A stretch of DNA of 64,000 bases, from the NCBI RefSeq assembly GCF_014202215.1, contig NZ_JACHGB010000004.1, positions 1 to 64,000 on the forward strand, written 5' to 3'. Each line of letters begins with the position of its first letter. Within the stretch, counting starts at the first letter, position 1. Positions 43,892 to 53,967 of the stretch are shown in pieces. The position numbers and the translations under genes are program-made. This DNA is from Quisquiliibacterium transsilvanicum. Lineage in GTDB: Bacteria > Pseudomonadota > Gammaproteobacteria > Burkholderiales > Burkholderiaceae_E. Below the pieces are notes generated by a model. That model worked only from the letters and a program-made list of their open reading frames with translations, was not told the origin of the DNA and searched no databases.

Positions 43892-44695
43892 TCAGCGTGC
43901 GGTGTAGCCCCCGTCGTCCAGGTAGTACGCGCCCGTGATGAACGAGGCTGCATCCGAGCACAGGAACAGCGCCAGGCCCGCGATCTCCTCCGGCTGGCCC
44001 AGGCGCCCGATCGGGTGCTGCGCGGTGATCGCAGCCAGCCCTTCGTCGGTGGCGCGCACCGGGGCGGTCATCGGAGTTTCGATGAAGCCGGGGCCGATTG
44101 CGTTGACCCGGATGCCGCGCTGCGCGTACTCGATCGCTGCCACGCGCGTCAGGCCGACCACGCCGTGCTTGGAGGCGGTGTAGGCCGAGGCGTTGGCGAA
44201 GCCCACGCTGCCGAGGATCGACGCCATGTTGACGATCGCGCCGCCGCCGTTCGCCAGCATCGCAGGCAGCTCGGCGCGCACGCAGTGGAAGACGCCGTCC
44301 AGGTTGATCGACAGGATGCTGCGCCAGCGCTCGAGGTCGTAGTCGGCGGTGGCGCGGCGCTGGCCCTCGCCGCCGCCCACGCCGGCGTTGTTGACCGCGC
44401 AGTCCAGCCGCCCGAAGGCAGCGACGGTGCTTGCGACCATGTCTGCTGCCGAAGCTGCGTCGGCGACGTCCACGGCAACGAAGATCGCCTGTGCACCGGC
44501 CTCGCGCAGCGCGCGGGCCTGCGCCTCGCCGGCGCTCCCCGGCAGGTCCGCCAGGGCGACGCGCGCGCCGCTTGCGGCGAAGGCCTTCGCGGTGGCCAGG
44601 CCGATTCCGGACGCGGCGCCGGTGACGAGGGCGACCCGGCCGGCGAAGGCTTCGGGCGAGAAGGTGCGGCGCGGGTTCGCGGCGGTTGGGGTCAT
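43892..44695 (-). CDS. SDR-family oxidoreductase
   Basis: 267 residues of the classical SDR type: TGAASGIG near residue 25, NNAGVGGG, catalytic Ser in NMASILGSVGF, YTASKHG with Tyr-x-x-x-Lys, and GPGFIETPM. Acidic ADLPGS after strand 2 favours NAD. Substrate is not predictable. ATG 44695 has AGGAG upstream. It reads in the same direction as the serine hydrolase 113 bases away and may be co-transcribed. Confidence 0.88.
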   Translation of the reverse strand: MTPTAANPRRTFSPEAFAGRVALVTGAASGIGLATAKAFAASGARVALADLPGSAGEAQARALREAGAQAIFVAVDVADAASAADMVASTVAAFGRLDCAVNNAGVGGGEGQRRATADYDLERWRSILSINLDGVFHCVRAELPAMLANGGGAIVNMASILGSVGFANASAYTASKHGVVGLTRVAAIEYAQRGIRVNAIGPGFIETPMTAPVRATDEGLAAITAQHPIGRLGQPEEIAGLALFLCSDAASFITGAYYLDDGGYTAR

Positions 44696-44810
44696 TGGGG
44701 GCTCCTGTCGTGGGGTTCGGATGCACAGAGATCACGAATCCGCGCCGGGGCGCAAGGCGCCTGTGCAGGGATTGAAATGACCGCCCGGGCGGCGGCGGCC
44801 GGCCCGCGTC

Positions 44811-44816
44811 TACACT
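44811..44816 (+). promoter_or_regulatory. -10-like element TACACT before the VOC gene
   Basis: TACACTCGATTCC at 44811 fits a sigma-70 -10 element 67 bases before the VOC start at 44883. No convincing -35 hexamer is seen. Confidence 0.3.
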
Positions 44817-44882
44817 CGATTCCGGGCCGTCGAGTGCGGCCTCGCCGAACGAAAACAGACCGCCACCCCAGGAGACCAGAAA

Positions 44883-45248
44883 ATGATCGGCTACACCACC
44901 CTCGGCACCAACGACCTGCAGCGCGCGGCGGACTTCTACGACAAGCTGGCCGCGGCGCTTGGCGGCAAGCGCGTCTTCGCGAACGAGCGCGGCATCGGCT
45001 GGGGCGCCGGACGCGGCCCGATGCTGTCGGTGATGCAGCCCTGGGACGGCAAGCCCGCCACGGTTGGCAACGGAACGATGGTGGCGCTGGCCACCGACAG
45101 CCGCGAAAAGGTCGACGCCGTCCACAAGCTCGCGCTCGAGCTCGGCGCGCAGGACGAGGGCGCGGCCGGCCTGCGCGGAGATCGCTTCTACGGCGGCTAC
45201 TTCCGCGATCTGGACGGCAACAAGCTGGTCGTCTACTGCATGGGTTGA
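44883..45248 (+). CDS. VOC-family (glyoxalase-like) protein
   Basis: 121 residues with the vicinal-oxygen-chelate fold: MIGYTTLGTNDLQRAADFYDKLAAALGG at the start, GWGAGRGPMLSVMQP in the first metal-ligand region, and FYGGYFRDLDGNKLVVY near the end. A metalloenzyme or small-molecule-binding protein; the substrate is unknown. ATG 44883 follows AGGAGACCAGAAA. It is followed closely by an alpha/beta hydrolase gene. Confidence 0.85.
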   Translation: MIGYTTLGTNDLQRAADFYDKLAAALGGKRVFANERGIGWGAGRGPMLSVMQPWDGKPATVGNGTMVALATDSREKVDAVHKLALELGAQDEGAAGLRGDRFYGGYFRDLDGNKLVVYCMG

Positions 45249-45252
45249 GGCC

Positions 45253-46143
45253 GTGCCGAAGCTACGCCAGGTGCAGCTCGAAGGCCTCTCGCTCGCGGCC
45301 TTCGAGTGGAACGCGGCGCTGCGCGGCAGCGCGCCCACGCTGCTGCTGGTGCATGCCACCGGCTTCCATGCGCGGGTATGGGACCAGATGGTGCGCCGGC
45401 TGCCGCCCGTGCACGTGCTTGCGATCGAACTGCGCGGCCACGGCCGCAGCCAGGCGCTGCCCTTCGCAGGATGGGAGGACTTCGGTCGTGACCTCGCGCA
45501 GGCCGCCATCGCGCTGGACCTGGAGGGTGCAGTGGGCGTGGGACACAGCATGGGCGGGCATGCGCTGGTGGCGGCTGCCGCAGCCCAGCCGAGGCGTTTC
45601 GCGCGGCTGATGCTGATCGATCCGCCGATGTTCGCGCCGGAGTCCTACCTGAACCGGCCGCCGCTGTCCGGCGAGCCGCATCCGGCGGTGGGCAGGAAGA
45701 ACCGCTTCGAGTCGCCGCAGGCGATGTTCGATCGCCTGGCGCAGCGGCCACCCTACTCGACCTGGGATCCGCAGGCGCTGCGCGACTATTGTGTGCATGG
45801 CCTGCGCCCCGCGGCCGACGGCGAAGGCTTCGAGCTGGCCTGCGCACCGGCCACCGAAGGCCGGGTCTACGACACGGTGCGGCGCGACGCGGGCATCTAC
45901 GCCAGCGTCCGCGCGCTGCGCATCCCGGTCACCGTGGTGCGGGCGCGCGCGCTGGACGAATCGATCCGGCCCTTCGACACGCTGGGTTCGCCGACCTGGC
46001 CCGGGCTCGCCGCCGAGTTCCGGGACGGGCGCGACCTGCACCTGCCGGACAAGAGCCACCTGATGCCGATGGAGGATCCCGCGCTGGTGGCGGGGCTGAT
46101 CGCGGAGGAATTGTTCGGGGCCGCGCCGCGCGCCGAGGGCTGA
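45253..46143 (+). CDS. Alpha/beta-fold hydrolase
   Basis: 296 residues: LLLVHATGFHARVWDQM (oxyanion loop), ELRGHGRSQ, nucleophile elbow GHSMGGHA and a C-terminal DKSHLMPMEDP holding the catalytic His. It is typical of small esterases and lactonases of the aromatic or fatty acid pathways. The start is GTG 45253, just after the VOC stop at 45248; no strong ribosome-binding site is visible, so translation may depend on coupling. Confidence 0.82.
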   Translation: MPKLRQVQLEGLSLAAFEWNAALRGSAPTLLLVHATGFHARVWDQMVRRLPPVHVLAIELRGHGRSQALPFAGWEDFGRDLAQAAIALDLEGAVGVGHSMGGHALVAAAAAQPRRFARLMLIDPPMFAPESYLNRPPLSGEPHPAVGRKNRFESPQAMFDRLAQRPPYSTWDPQALRDYCVHGLRPAADGEGFELACAPATEGRVYDTVRRDAGIYASVRALRIPVTVVRARALDESIRPFDTLGSPTWPGLAAEFRDGRDLHLPDKSHLMPMEDPALVAGLIAEELFGAAPRAEG

Positions 46144-46164
46144 ACGCGCGGCCGGCCGCTCAGC

Positions 46165-47355
46165 TCAGAACGCGTCGCCCGGCACGCGCACCCAGCCTTC
46201 CATCAGCACCCGCGCGCTGCGGCTCATGATGGCCTTCCTGACCACCCACTCGCCGTTCTCCTGGCTGGCCTCGGCGCCGACGCGCAGCGTGCCCGACGGG
46301 TGACCGAAGCGCACCGCGTTGCGGTTGCCGCCGCCGGCAGCCAGGTTCACCAGCGTGCCGGGAATGGCTGCGGCGGTGCCGATGGCCACGGCGGCCGTGC
46401 CCATCATCGCGTGGTGCAGCTTGCCCATCGACAGCGCGCGCACCAGCAGGTCGACGTCGCCGGCGCCGACCTTCTTGCCGCTGGACGAGACGTAGTCTGC
46501 GGGCCTGGCCACGAAGGCCACCTTGGGCGTGTGCTGGCGCTTGGCGGCCTCGGAGACGTCCTTGATCAGCCCCATCCGGATCGCGCCGTGCGCCCGGATG
46601 GTCTCGAACATGGCCAGCGCCTTGGCGTCGCCGTTGATCGCGTCCTGGAGCTCGGTGCCGGTGTAGCCGATGGCCTCGGCATTGACGAAGATGGTCGGGA
46701 TGCCGGCGTTGATCATGGTGGCCTTCAGCGTTCCGACGCCGGGCACTTCCAGGTCGTCGACCAGGTTGCCGGTGGGGAACATCGAACCGCCCGCGCCTTC
46801 CTCCTCGGCGGCCGGATCCATGAACTCCAGCTGGACCTCGGCGGCGGGAAAGGTGACGCCGTCGAGCTCGAAGTCGCCGGTCTCCTGGACCTGGCCGTTG
46901 GTGACCGGCACGTGCGCGATGATGGTCTTGCCGATGTTGGCCTGCCAGATGCGCACGACGGCCACGCCGTCCCTGGGCACCCGGCTGGCGTCCACCAGCC
47001 CGCCGCTGATCGCGAACGGGCCCACGGCCGCCGACAGGTTGCCGCAGTTGCCGCTCCAGTCGACGAAGGCGGAGTCGATGGACACCTGGCCGAACAGGTA
47101 GTCGACGTCATGGTCTGGCCGGCTGCTCTTGCCGACGATCACCGTCTTGCTGGTGCTCGAGGTGGCGCCGCCCATGCCGTCGATCTGCTTGCCGTAGGGG
47201 TCCGGGCTGCCGATCACGCGCATCAGCAGGCGGTCGCGGGCCTCGCCCGGAACCTGCGCGCGCTCGGGGAGATCCTGCAGGCGGAAGAAGACGCCCTTGC
47301 TGGTACCCCCGCGCAGGTAGGTGGCGGGGACTTTCACTTGCGGTACGTGGGCCAT
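46165..47355 (-). CDS. prpF: 2-methylaconitate cis-trans isomerase
   Basis: 396 residues of the PrpF family: VPATYLRGGTSKGVFF at the N-terminus, MGGATSSTSKTVIV, NCGNLSAAVGPFAI and the second-half mirror AGGGNRNAVRFGHPSG. It isomerises the product of AcnD in the methylcitrate route of propionate breakdown. It starts 8 bases after acnD ends, so both are one transcript. No prpB or prpC is in the window. Confidence 0.92.
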   Translation of the reverse strand: MAHVPQVKVPATYLRGGTSKGVFFRLQDLPERAQVPGEARDRLLMRVIGSPDPYGKQIDGMGGATSSTSKTVIVGKSSRPDHDVDYLFGQVSIDSAFVDWSGNCGNLSAAVGPFAISGGLVDASRVPRDGVAVVRIWQANIGKTIIAHVPVTNGQVQETGDFELDGVTFPAAEVQLEFMDPAAEEEGAGGSMFPTGNLVDDLEVPGVGTLKATMINAGIPTIFVNAEAIGYTGTELQDAINGDAKALAMFETIRAHGAIRMGLIKDVSEAAKRQHTPKVAFVARPADYVSSSGKKVGAGDVDLLVRALSMGKLHHAMMGTAAVAIGTAAAIPGTLVNLAAGGGNRNAVRFGHPSGTLRVGAEASQENGEWVVRKAIMSRSARVLMEGWVRVPGDAF

Positions 47356-47363
47356 GGTCGTCC

Positions 47364-49958
47364 TCAGGCGGCCTTGGTCTCGGAGGCCAGGAAGTCCTGC
47401 GCGAAGCGCTGCAGCACGCCGCCGGCCTCGTAGATGGACACCTCCTCGGCGGTGTCCAGGCGGCAGGTGACCGGCACCTCGAGCTTCTCGCCGTTCTTGC
47501 GCTGGATGAGCAGGGTCAGGGTGGCGCGCGGGGTGCGCTCGCCGACCACGTCATAGACCTCGGTGCCGTCCAGCCCCAGCGTCTTGCGCGTGGTGCCCGG
47601 CTGGAACTCCAGCGGCAGCACGCCCATGCCGATCAGGTTGGTGCGGTGGATGCGCTCGAAGCCCTCGGCGACGATGACCTCGACGCCCGCCAGGCGCACG
47701 CCCTTGGCCGCCCAGTCGCGCGAGGAACCCTGGCCGTAGTCGGCCCCGGCCACGATGATCAGCGGCTGCTTGCGGTTCATGTAGGTCTCGATGGCCTCCC
47801 ACATGCGCATCACCTTGCCGTCCGGCTCGACGCGCGCCAGCGAACCCTTCTTCACCTTGCCGTCGACCACCGCCATCTCGTTCGTCAGCGTGGGGTTGGC
47901 GAAGGTGGCGCGCAGCGCGGTGAGGTGGTCGCCGCGGTGGGTGGCGTAGGAGTTGAAGTCCTCCTCCGGCAGGCCCATCTTGGCCAGGTACTCGCCTGCC
48001 GCGCTGTCCAGCATGATGGCGTTGGACGGCGACAGGTGGTCGGTGGTGATGTTGTCGCCCAGCACCGCCAGCGGACGCAGCCCCTTGAGCGTGCGCTCGC
48101 CGGCCAGCGCGCCTTCCCAATAGGGCGGGCGGCGGATGTAGGTGCTCTGCGGGCGCCAGTCGTACAGCGGGCTGACCTTGGCGCCGGCCTTGCGCCGGAT
48201 GTCGAACATCGGCGCGTAGATGTTGCGGAACATCTCCGGCTTCACCGAGGCCTTCACGACCGCGTCGATTTCCTCGTCGCTGGGCCAGAGGTCCTTCAGG
48301 CGGATCTCCTTGCCGTCGACCACCGCGAGCACATCCTTCTCGATGTCGAAACGGATCGTGCCGGCGATGGCGTAGGCGACCACCAGCGGCGGCGAGGCCA
48401 GGAAGGCCTGCTTCGCATAGGGGTGGATGCGGCCGTCGAAGTTGCGGTTGCCCGACAGCACCGCCACGGCATAGAGGTCGCGATCGACGATTTCCTTCTG
48501 GATCACGGGGTCGAGCGCGCCGGACATGCCGTTGCAGGTGGTGCAGGCGAAGGCCACGATGCCGAAGCCGAGCTTCTCGAGATCTTCGGTGAGGCCGGCC
48601 TCGTCGAGGTACTGGGCCACCACCCGCGAGCCGGGGGCCAGCGAAGTTTTCACCCAGGGCTTGCGCGTCAGGCCGTACCGGTTGGCGTTGCGCGCCAGCA
48701 GCGCAGCCGCGATCACGTTGCGCGGGTTGCTGGTGTTGGTGCAACTGGTGATGGCGGCGATGATCACCGCGCCGTCGGGCATCTGGCCCGGCACTTCTTC
48801 CCACTTGCCGGCGATGCCGCGGGCGGCGAGGTCGGCGGTGGCGACGCGGGCATGCGGGTTGGACGGGCCGGCCATGTTGCGACCGACGCTGGACAGGTCG
48901 AAGCGCAGAGTGCGCTCGTACTCGGCGTTCTTCAGGCTGTCGGCCCACAGTCCCGTGTACTTCGCATAGGTTTCGACCAGCTTCACCTGCGCGTCTTCGC
49001 GGCCGGTGAGCTTCAGGTAGTCGATGGTCTGCTGGTCGATGTAGAACATCGCCGCAGTGGCGCCGTACTCCGGGGCCATGTTGGAGATGGTGGCGCGGTC
49101 GCCCAGCGTCAGCGCCGCTGCGCCTTCGCCGCGGAACTCGAGATAGGCGCCGACCACCTTCTCCTTGCGCAGGAACTCCGTGAGCGCGAGCACGACGTCG
49201 GTGGCGGTGATGCCCGGCTGCGGCTTGCCGGTCAGCTCGACGCCGACGATGTCGGGCAGGCGCATCCAGGAGGCGCGGCCCAGCATCACGTTCTCGGCTT
49301 CCAGGCCGCCGACGCCGATGGCGATCACGCCCAGCGCATCGACGTGGGGCGTGTGGCTGTCGGTGCCGACGCAGGTGTCGGGGAAGGCCACACCCTCGCG
49401 CACCTGGATCACCGGCGACATCTTCTCCAGGTTGATCTGGTGCATGATCCCGTTGCCAGGGGGGATCACGTCGACGTTCTCGAAGGCCTCTTTGGTCCAG
49501 TCGATGAAGTGGAAACGGTCCTCGTTGCGGCGATCCTCGATCGCGCGGTTCTTCGCGAACGCGTCGGGGTCGAAACCGCCGCACTCCACCGCCAGCGAAT
49601 GGTCGACGATCAGTTGCACCGGCACCACCGGGTTGACCTTGGCCGGGTCGCCGCCCTGGTCGGCGATGGCGTCGCGCAGGCCGGCGAGATCGACCAGCGC
49701 GGTCTGGCCGAGGATGTCGTGGCAGACGACGCGGGCCGGGAACCAGGGGAAGTCCAGGTCGCGCCTGCGCTCGATCAGCTGCTTAAGCGAATCGGTGAGC
49801 GCGGCCGGATCGCAGCGGCGGACCAGATTCTCGGCCAGCACACGCGAGGTGTAGGGCAGTTTGTCGTAGGCGCCGGGCTGGATGGCCTCGACGGCCGCGC
49901 GGGCGTCGAAGTGGTCGAGCGTGGTGCCGGGCAAGGGGGTGCGGTAGGTGGTATTCAT
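47364..49958 (-). CDS. acnD: Fe/S-dependent 2-methylisocitrate dehydratase
   Basis: 864 residues of the aconitase family in the AcnD subgroup by its length and partnership with PrpF. Iron-sulphur ligands are visible in ITSCTNTSNP and FACTTCNGMSG, the substrate region in GTDSHTPHVDALGV, and the swivelling domain with YGQGSSRDWAAKG. It dehydrates 2-methylcitrate. ATG 49958; the divergent thiolase gene starts 269 bases away, so the intergenic region 49959-50226 carries both promoters. Confidence 0.93.
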   Translation of the reverse strand: MNTTYRTPLPGTTLDHFDARAAVEAIQPGAYDKLPYTSRVLAENLVRRCDPAALTDSLKQLIERRRDLDFPWFPARVVCHDILGQTALVDLAGLRDAIADQGGDPAKVNPVVPVQLIVDHSLAVECGGFDPDAFAKNRAIEDRRNEDRFHFIDWTKEAFENVDVIPPGNGIMHQINLEKMSPVIQVREGVAFPDTCVGTDSHTPHVDALGVIAIGVGGLEAENVMLGRASWMRLPDIVGVELTGKPQPGITATDVVLALTEFLRKEKVVGAYLEFRGEGAAALTLGDRATISNMAPEYGATAAMFYIDQQTIDYLKLTGREDAQVKLVETYAKYTGLWADSLKNAEYERTLRFDLSSVGRNMAGPSNPHARVATADLAARGIAGKWEEVPGQMPDGAVIIAAITSCTNTSNPRNVIAAALLARNANRYGLTRKPWVKTSLAPGSRVVAQYLDEAGLTEDLEKLGFGIVAFACTTCNGMSGALDPVIQKEIVDRDLYAVAVLSGNRNFDGRIHPYAKQAFLASPPLVVAYAIAGTIRFDIEKDVLAVVDGKEIRLKDLWPSDEEIDAVVKASVKPEMFRNIYAPMFDIRRKAGAKVSPLYDWRPQSTYIRRPPYWEGALAGERTLKGLRPLAVLGDNITTDHLSPSNAIMLDSAAGEYLAKMGLPEEDFNSYATHRGDHLTALRATFANPTLTNEMAVVDGKVKKGSLARVEPDGKVMRMWEAIETYMNRKQPLIIVAGADYGQGSSRDWAAKGVRLAGVEVIVAEGFERIHRTNLIGMGVLPLEFQPGTTRKTLGLDGTEVYDVVGERTPRATLTLLIQRKNGEKLEVPVTCRLDTAEEVSIYEAGGVLQRFAQDFLASETKAA

Positions 49959-50226
49959 GGGTGCGATTTTATCCGATCGGCCCTGGAAACGGCCGGGCGG
50001 CGGCGAATATACGGCACGCGCTACAGGGTCTTCATGTCAGGCCCGAGCGGGGCTTCGCGCCGCTCCCGAGGGTTGCGGCCCGCCGCGGCCGGACGCGTCC
50101 TCCCGTCCGCTTTGCGGAACCCCCGAGGGCGCCCCCCGTGCATAATCCTCCGACGTCCTCCGAGTCCCGGCCATGCGGTTCCGGAGCCCGGCCGGGGCGG
50201 CCAAACATCCAAAGGGGGAGCTCTTC

Positions 50227-51387
50227 ATGCGACAGGCAGTCATCGTTTCCTACGCCCGTACCGGCCTGGCCAAGTCCGGCCGCGGCGGCTTCAACAACAC
50301 CTCGAACATGGCGCTGCTGTCCGCGGCGATCGAGCAGGCGGTCAAGCGCTCCGGGGCGGCCCCTGCGGAAATCGAGGACGTGATCGCCGGCTGCGTGGCC
50401 GCCTCCGGCAACGTGGCGCGCGGCGCGGCGCTGATGGCCGGCCTGCCGATCACCACCTCGGGAATGACCATGCACCGTGCCTGCTCCTCGGGCCTGAATG
50501 CGATCGCGCACGCCGCGCACTACGTGGTCCACGAGGGTGCGCAGATCGCCGTGGGCAGCGGCGTCGACTCGATCACCTTCCAGGGCGGCGGCGGCGGCGG
50601 CACCGAGCCGCGCATCGCCGAGATGTACCCGGCCTACTGGATGCCGATGATCGACACCGCCGACATCGTGGCCCAGCGCTACAACATCAGCCGCGAGTAC
50701 CAGGACGAGTATTCGCTGCAGTCGCAGCAGCGGATGGCGGCGGCGCAGCAGGCGGGCAAGTTCAAGGACGAGATCATCCCGGTCAAGACCCGGATGAAGG
50801 TGGTCGACAAGGAGACCAAGGCCGAGTCGCTGGTCGACGTCACCGTCGATCGCGACGAGTGCAACCGCCCCGAAACCACGCTCGAGGGCCTGGCCAAGCT
50901 GCAGCCGGTCATGGGGCCGGGCAAGTTCATCACCGCCGGCAACGCCAGCCAGCTCTCCGACGGCGCCGCAGCGGTGGTGGTGATGGAAGCCAAGGAAGCC
51001 GAGCGCCGCGGACTGCAGCCGCTGGGCGCGTTCAAGGGCTGGGCGGTGGCCGGCTGCGAACCGGACGAGATGGGCATCGGTCCGGTCTTCGCCATTCCGC
51101 GCCTGCTGGCGCGGCACGGTCTGAAGGTCGACGACATCGACCTCTGGGAACTGAACGAGGCCTTCGCCAGCCAGTGCCTCTACAGCCGTGACAAGCTGGG
51201 CATCGACCCGGCGAAGTACAACGTCAACGGCGGCTCGATCGCCATCGGCCACCCTTTCGGCATGACCGGCGCGCGGCTCACCGGCCACGTGCTGATGGAG
51301 GGCAAGCGCCGCGGTGCGAAGAACGTCGTGGTGTCGATGTGCATCGGCGGCGGCATGGGCGCAGCGGGACTGTTCGAAGTGTTCTGA
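50227..51387 (+). CDS. Acetyl-CoA acyltransferase (thiolase)
   Basis: 386 residues of the thiolase family: active-site Cys86 in [21 protein letters not shown] with the catalytic His, and the second Cys in [12 protein letters not shown]. It cleaves 3-ketoacyl-CoA or condenses acetyl-CoA units. ATG 50227 follows GGGGGAG, and a CATAAT -10-like hexamer lies at 50141. It is followed 28 bases later by a DsbA-like gene. Confidence 0.92.
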   Translation: MRQAVIVSYARTGLAKSGRGGFNNTSNMALLSAAIEQAVKRSGAAPAEIEDVIAGCVAASGNVARGAALMAGLPITTSGMTMHRACSSGLNAIAHAAHYVVHEGAQIAVGSGVDSITFQGGGGGGTEPRIAEMYPAYWMPMIDTADIVAQRYNISREYQDEYSLQSQQRMAAAQQAGKFKDEIIPVKTRMKVVDKETKAESLVDVTVDRDECNRPETTLEGLAKLQPVMGPGKFITAGNASQLSDGAAAVVVMEAKEAERRGLQPLGAFKGWAVAGCEPDEMGIGPVFAIPRLLARHGLKVDDIDLWELNEAFASQCLYSRDKLGIDPAKYNVNGGSIAIGHPFGMTGARLTGHVLMEGKRRGAKNVVVSMCIGGGMGAAGLFEVF

Positions 51388-51415
51388 CCGTCCTCCGGGC
51401 CGGGCGGGGGGGCAT

Positions 51416-52066
51416 ATGCGGAAGACCGTCACCTTCTACGTCGACTTCATCTCCCCCTACGCATGGCTTGCTTTCGACGCGCTGCCGCGGGCACTGCAGG
51501 GCAGTGCCTGCGAGGTGGTGTACAGGCCGGTGCTGCTGGGCGGCGTGCTGCGCCACCATGGCAACCGCGGGCCCGCGGAGATTCCGCCCAAGCGCGACTG
51601 GACCTACCGCCACGTGCTGTGGCTCGCCCGCGGGCAGGGGCTGGCGCTGGACCTCCCCGCGCGGCAGCCGTTCAACCCGCTGCAGCTGCTGCTGCTCGCC
51701 GTGGCCACGCATCCGCAGGGAACGCCGGATGCCGCGGCCTGCGAAGCCCTGTTCCGCCACATCTGGGAAGGCGGGCGGGAGCCGCTGGAGGCTGCGCGGC
51801 TCGAGGCGCTGGAGCAGCGCCTGTCGCCGGTGCTCGATCCCCGCGGTCCCGAGGCCAGGGCGCTGCTGCGCGCGCACACCGCCGAGGCGATCGGGCTGGG
51901 CGTGTTCGGCACGCCCAGCTTCGTGGTCGACGGCCGCGTGTTCTGGGGCGCGGACAGCCTGCCGATGCTGCGCGCCTACCTGGACGGCGACCCGTGGTTC
52001 AACGGGCCGCAGTGGCATGACGTGGGGCAGGTGACCTACGGGCTGCCGGTCGAGCCGCGGAACTGA
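51416..52066 (+). CDS. 2-hydroxychromene-2-carboxylate isomerase-like (DsbA-fold) protein
   Basis: 216 residues of the DsbA-like kappa-GST fold: [17 protein letters not shown] with no CxxC pair, and [21 protein letters not shown] in the thioredoxin-fold C-terminus. The Ser in ISPYAW is the usual glutathione-activating position of HCCA isomerases, an aromatic-degradation enzyme. ATG 51416 follows GGGGGGGC. It converges with the PhoD gene. Confidence 0.85.
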   Translation: MRKTVTFYVDFISPYAWLAFDALPRALQGSACEVVYRPVLLGGVLRHHGNRGPAEIPPKRDWTYRHVLWLARGQGLALDLPARQPFNPLQLLLLAVATHPQGTPDAAACEALFRHIWEGGREPLEAARLEALEQRLSPVLDPRGPEARALLRAHTAEAIGLGVFGTPSFVVDGRVFWGADSLPMLRAYLDGDPWFNGPQWHDVGQVTYGLPVEPRN

Positions 52067-52145
52067 CGGGGCGCGCCTTTCCGAGCCTCCGCGTCGGGGC
52101 GCCGAGCTGGAACCTGCAGCGGGAAGGCGGTCGCGATCGAGCCCG

Positions 52146-53858
52146 CTAGCTCGGCTGGTACACGGCGGAGTGCCCCACCGTCGCCGTGTAGCTGCGGCTC
52201 GCGATCGTGTCGACGAAGACCCAGTCGCCGCGCGCTTCGGTGGCGGTGAAGCTCATCTTCAGGAAGCCGCGCCGCGAGGAGTCCATCCAGTTCAGGTCGT
52301 TCACGATGCTGCCGAAGATGGCCTCGATCTGCGCGGGCGGGATCGCCAGGTAGGACTCGAGCCCGGGCGAACTCACGGCGGGTGTGGCGAACTCCTCGCC
52401 CACCTTCACGCTGGCCAGCGCGGGGTTGGCCAGCCCCATCAGCGTCAGGTCGTTGTGCCAGGCATTGTGGGTGTCGCCGGACAGGCAGACGAGCTTCTTG
52501 CCAAGCTGGAGCGCCGTGGCGAGCAGGGTCTCGCGCGCCACGATGTAGCCGTCCCAGGCGTCCAGGTTGTAGCCGAGCAGCGGGTTCTGCGCAGGGTCCA
52601 TCAGCGCGTTCTGCTGCGGCGTGCGCTGCGCGGGCGGCGTGGCCTTCGCCGTCAGGTAGGCCGCGATGGCCGCCTGCCCGGCGGCCTGTGCCTCGGGCGA
52701 GGTGTCGGCGGGGTTGAGTGCCACCAGCACCGAGGCCGGGAACTCCATGCGTCCCATCAGCACCTGCTGGCCGAGCACCTGCCAGGTGGCGGTGGACGCT
52801 GCCATGCGGCCCTGCAGCCAGGCCTGCTGCTCGAGGCCGAGCATCTGGCGGGTGGGCGAGGTGAAGTCCGCGTAGGCGGCCGCCTGAGCCTGGGGGCCCT
52901 TGAGGCCGCCGAGCGCGAGCTGGTCCACCTGGAGGTCGCGTGCGAGGTGGCGCGTGTCCAGCATGTGCAGCGAGAGCAGGCTGCCGAAATCGAAGCTGCG
53001 GTAGATGCGGGCACGGTCGGCGCCGGTGCGGATCGGCATCCACTCGTGGTAGGCCTGCAGCGCGGCGGCACGGCGCGCGGCGTAGCTGCCTTCGGTGGCC
53101 GGGTGATGGTTTTCGGCGCCGTCCCTCCACGCGTCGTTGGCGATTTCGTGGTCGTCCCACACCGCGATCATCGGCATGCGCGCGTGCAGCAGCTTCGCGT
53201 CGATGTCCGACTTGTACTGGGCGTGACGTCGCCGGTAGTCGTCGAGCGACAGCAGCTCCTGCGGGGGATCCGAAACCCGGCCTAGTGCGGCGGCGTTCTG
53301 CGAGGCGTACCCGCCGGCCTCGTATTCGTAGATGTAGTCGCCGAGGTGGATCGCGTACTGGGCGTCGCTGCGCGCCGCTTCGGCGTAGGCGTTGAAAAAG
53401 CCATTCGGGTAGTTCGGGCAGCTGAACACCGCGAAGCGGACTTCGGTGGCGCCGGAGGCGGGCAGCGTGCGGGTCTGCCCGACTGGCGAGACCGAGGCGT
53501 TGCGCCGGAAGCGGTAGTAGTAGCTCTGTCCCTGCGCGAGCCCGGTGGCGTCGACCTTCGCGGTGAAGCCGGTGGAGGCGTCCGCGATCACGGTGCCGGA
53601 GCTCACGAGCGCGGTGAAGCCCGGGTCGGTGGCGACCTCCCAGGCGAGCTCGACGGGGTCGTCGCGGTCGCCGAGCCGCGCGTGGGTCCAGAGGATGACG
53701 CGGTCGGCCAGCGGATCGCCGCTGGCCACGCCGTAGGCGAAGTCGACCGAGGGGCCGTCGCCGGAGCCGCAGGCCGACAGGCTGGCGCCTGCGGCAAGCA
53801 CGGCGGAAACCGAGGCCAGCCGGATGATGAATTCGCGGCGCGGAAGGGAGTGGGACAT
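52146..53858 (-). CDS. phoD: PhoD-like alkaline phosphatase D
   Basis: 570 residues. Twin-arginine leader RREFIIRLASVSAVLAAGAS with a Cys following (LSACGSG). An N-terminal beta-sandwich domain (ASGDPLADRVILWTHARL) precedes the phosphatase core: LGDYIYEYEAG, WDDHEIANDAW and SGDTHNAWHNDL, all metal-ligand motifs of the PhoD family. It hydrolyses phosphodiesters or monoesters outside the cytoplasm with Ca/Fe. ATG 53858. Confidence 0.92.
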   Translation of the reverse strand: MSHSLPRREFIIRLASVSAVLAAGASLSACGSGDGPSVDFAYGVASGDPLADRVILWTHARLGDRDDPVELAWEVATDPGFTALVSSGTVIADASTGFTAKVDATGLAQGQSYYYRFRRNASVSPVGQTRTLPASGATEVRFAVFSCPNYPNGFFNAYAEAARSDAQYAIHLGDYIYEYEAGGYASQNAAALGRVSDPPQELLSLDDYRRRHAQYKSDIDAKLLHARMPMIAVWDDHEIANDAWRDGAENHHPATEGSYAARRAAALQAYHEWMPIRTGADRARIYRSFDFGSLLSLHMLDTRHLARDLQVDQLALGGLKGPQAQAAAYADFTSPTRQMLGLEQQAWLQGRMAASTATWQVLGQQVLMGRMEFPASVLVALNPADTSPEAQAAGQAAIAAYLTAKATPPAQRTPQQNALMDPAQNPLLGYNLDAWDGYIVARETLLATALQLGKKLVCLSGDTHNAWHNDLTLMGLANPALASVKVGEEFATPAVSSPGLESYLAIPPAQIEAIFGSIVNDLNWMDSSRRGFLKMSFTATEARGDWVFVDTIASRSYTATVGHSAVYQPS

Positions 53859-53967
53859 GGTGAGATCCTTGAATGATCCGGTTGCCCGTTCACGCTCCCA
53901 TGGTCGCGTGAAACCTCGATGACGACTGCGGTTAACCTACTCCTCATCCACCTCGGGGCACAAGGGC

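Noticed and set aside
42573-45551. 992-codon minus-strand frame including the serine hydrolase
   Set aside because: The real protein starts at ATG 43778 with its own ribosome-binding site; the upstream extension runs antisense or out of frame through the SDR and VOC genes.
47646-51191. 1181-codon plus-strand frame
   Set aside because: Antisense to acnD and out of frame with the thiolase; composition-driven artefact.
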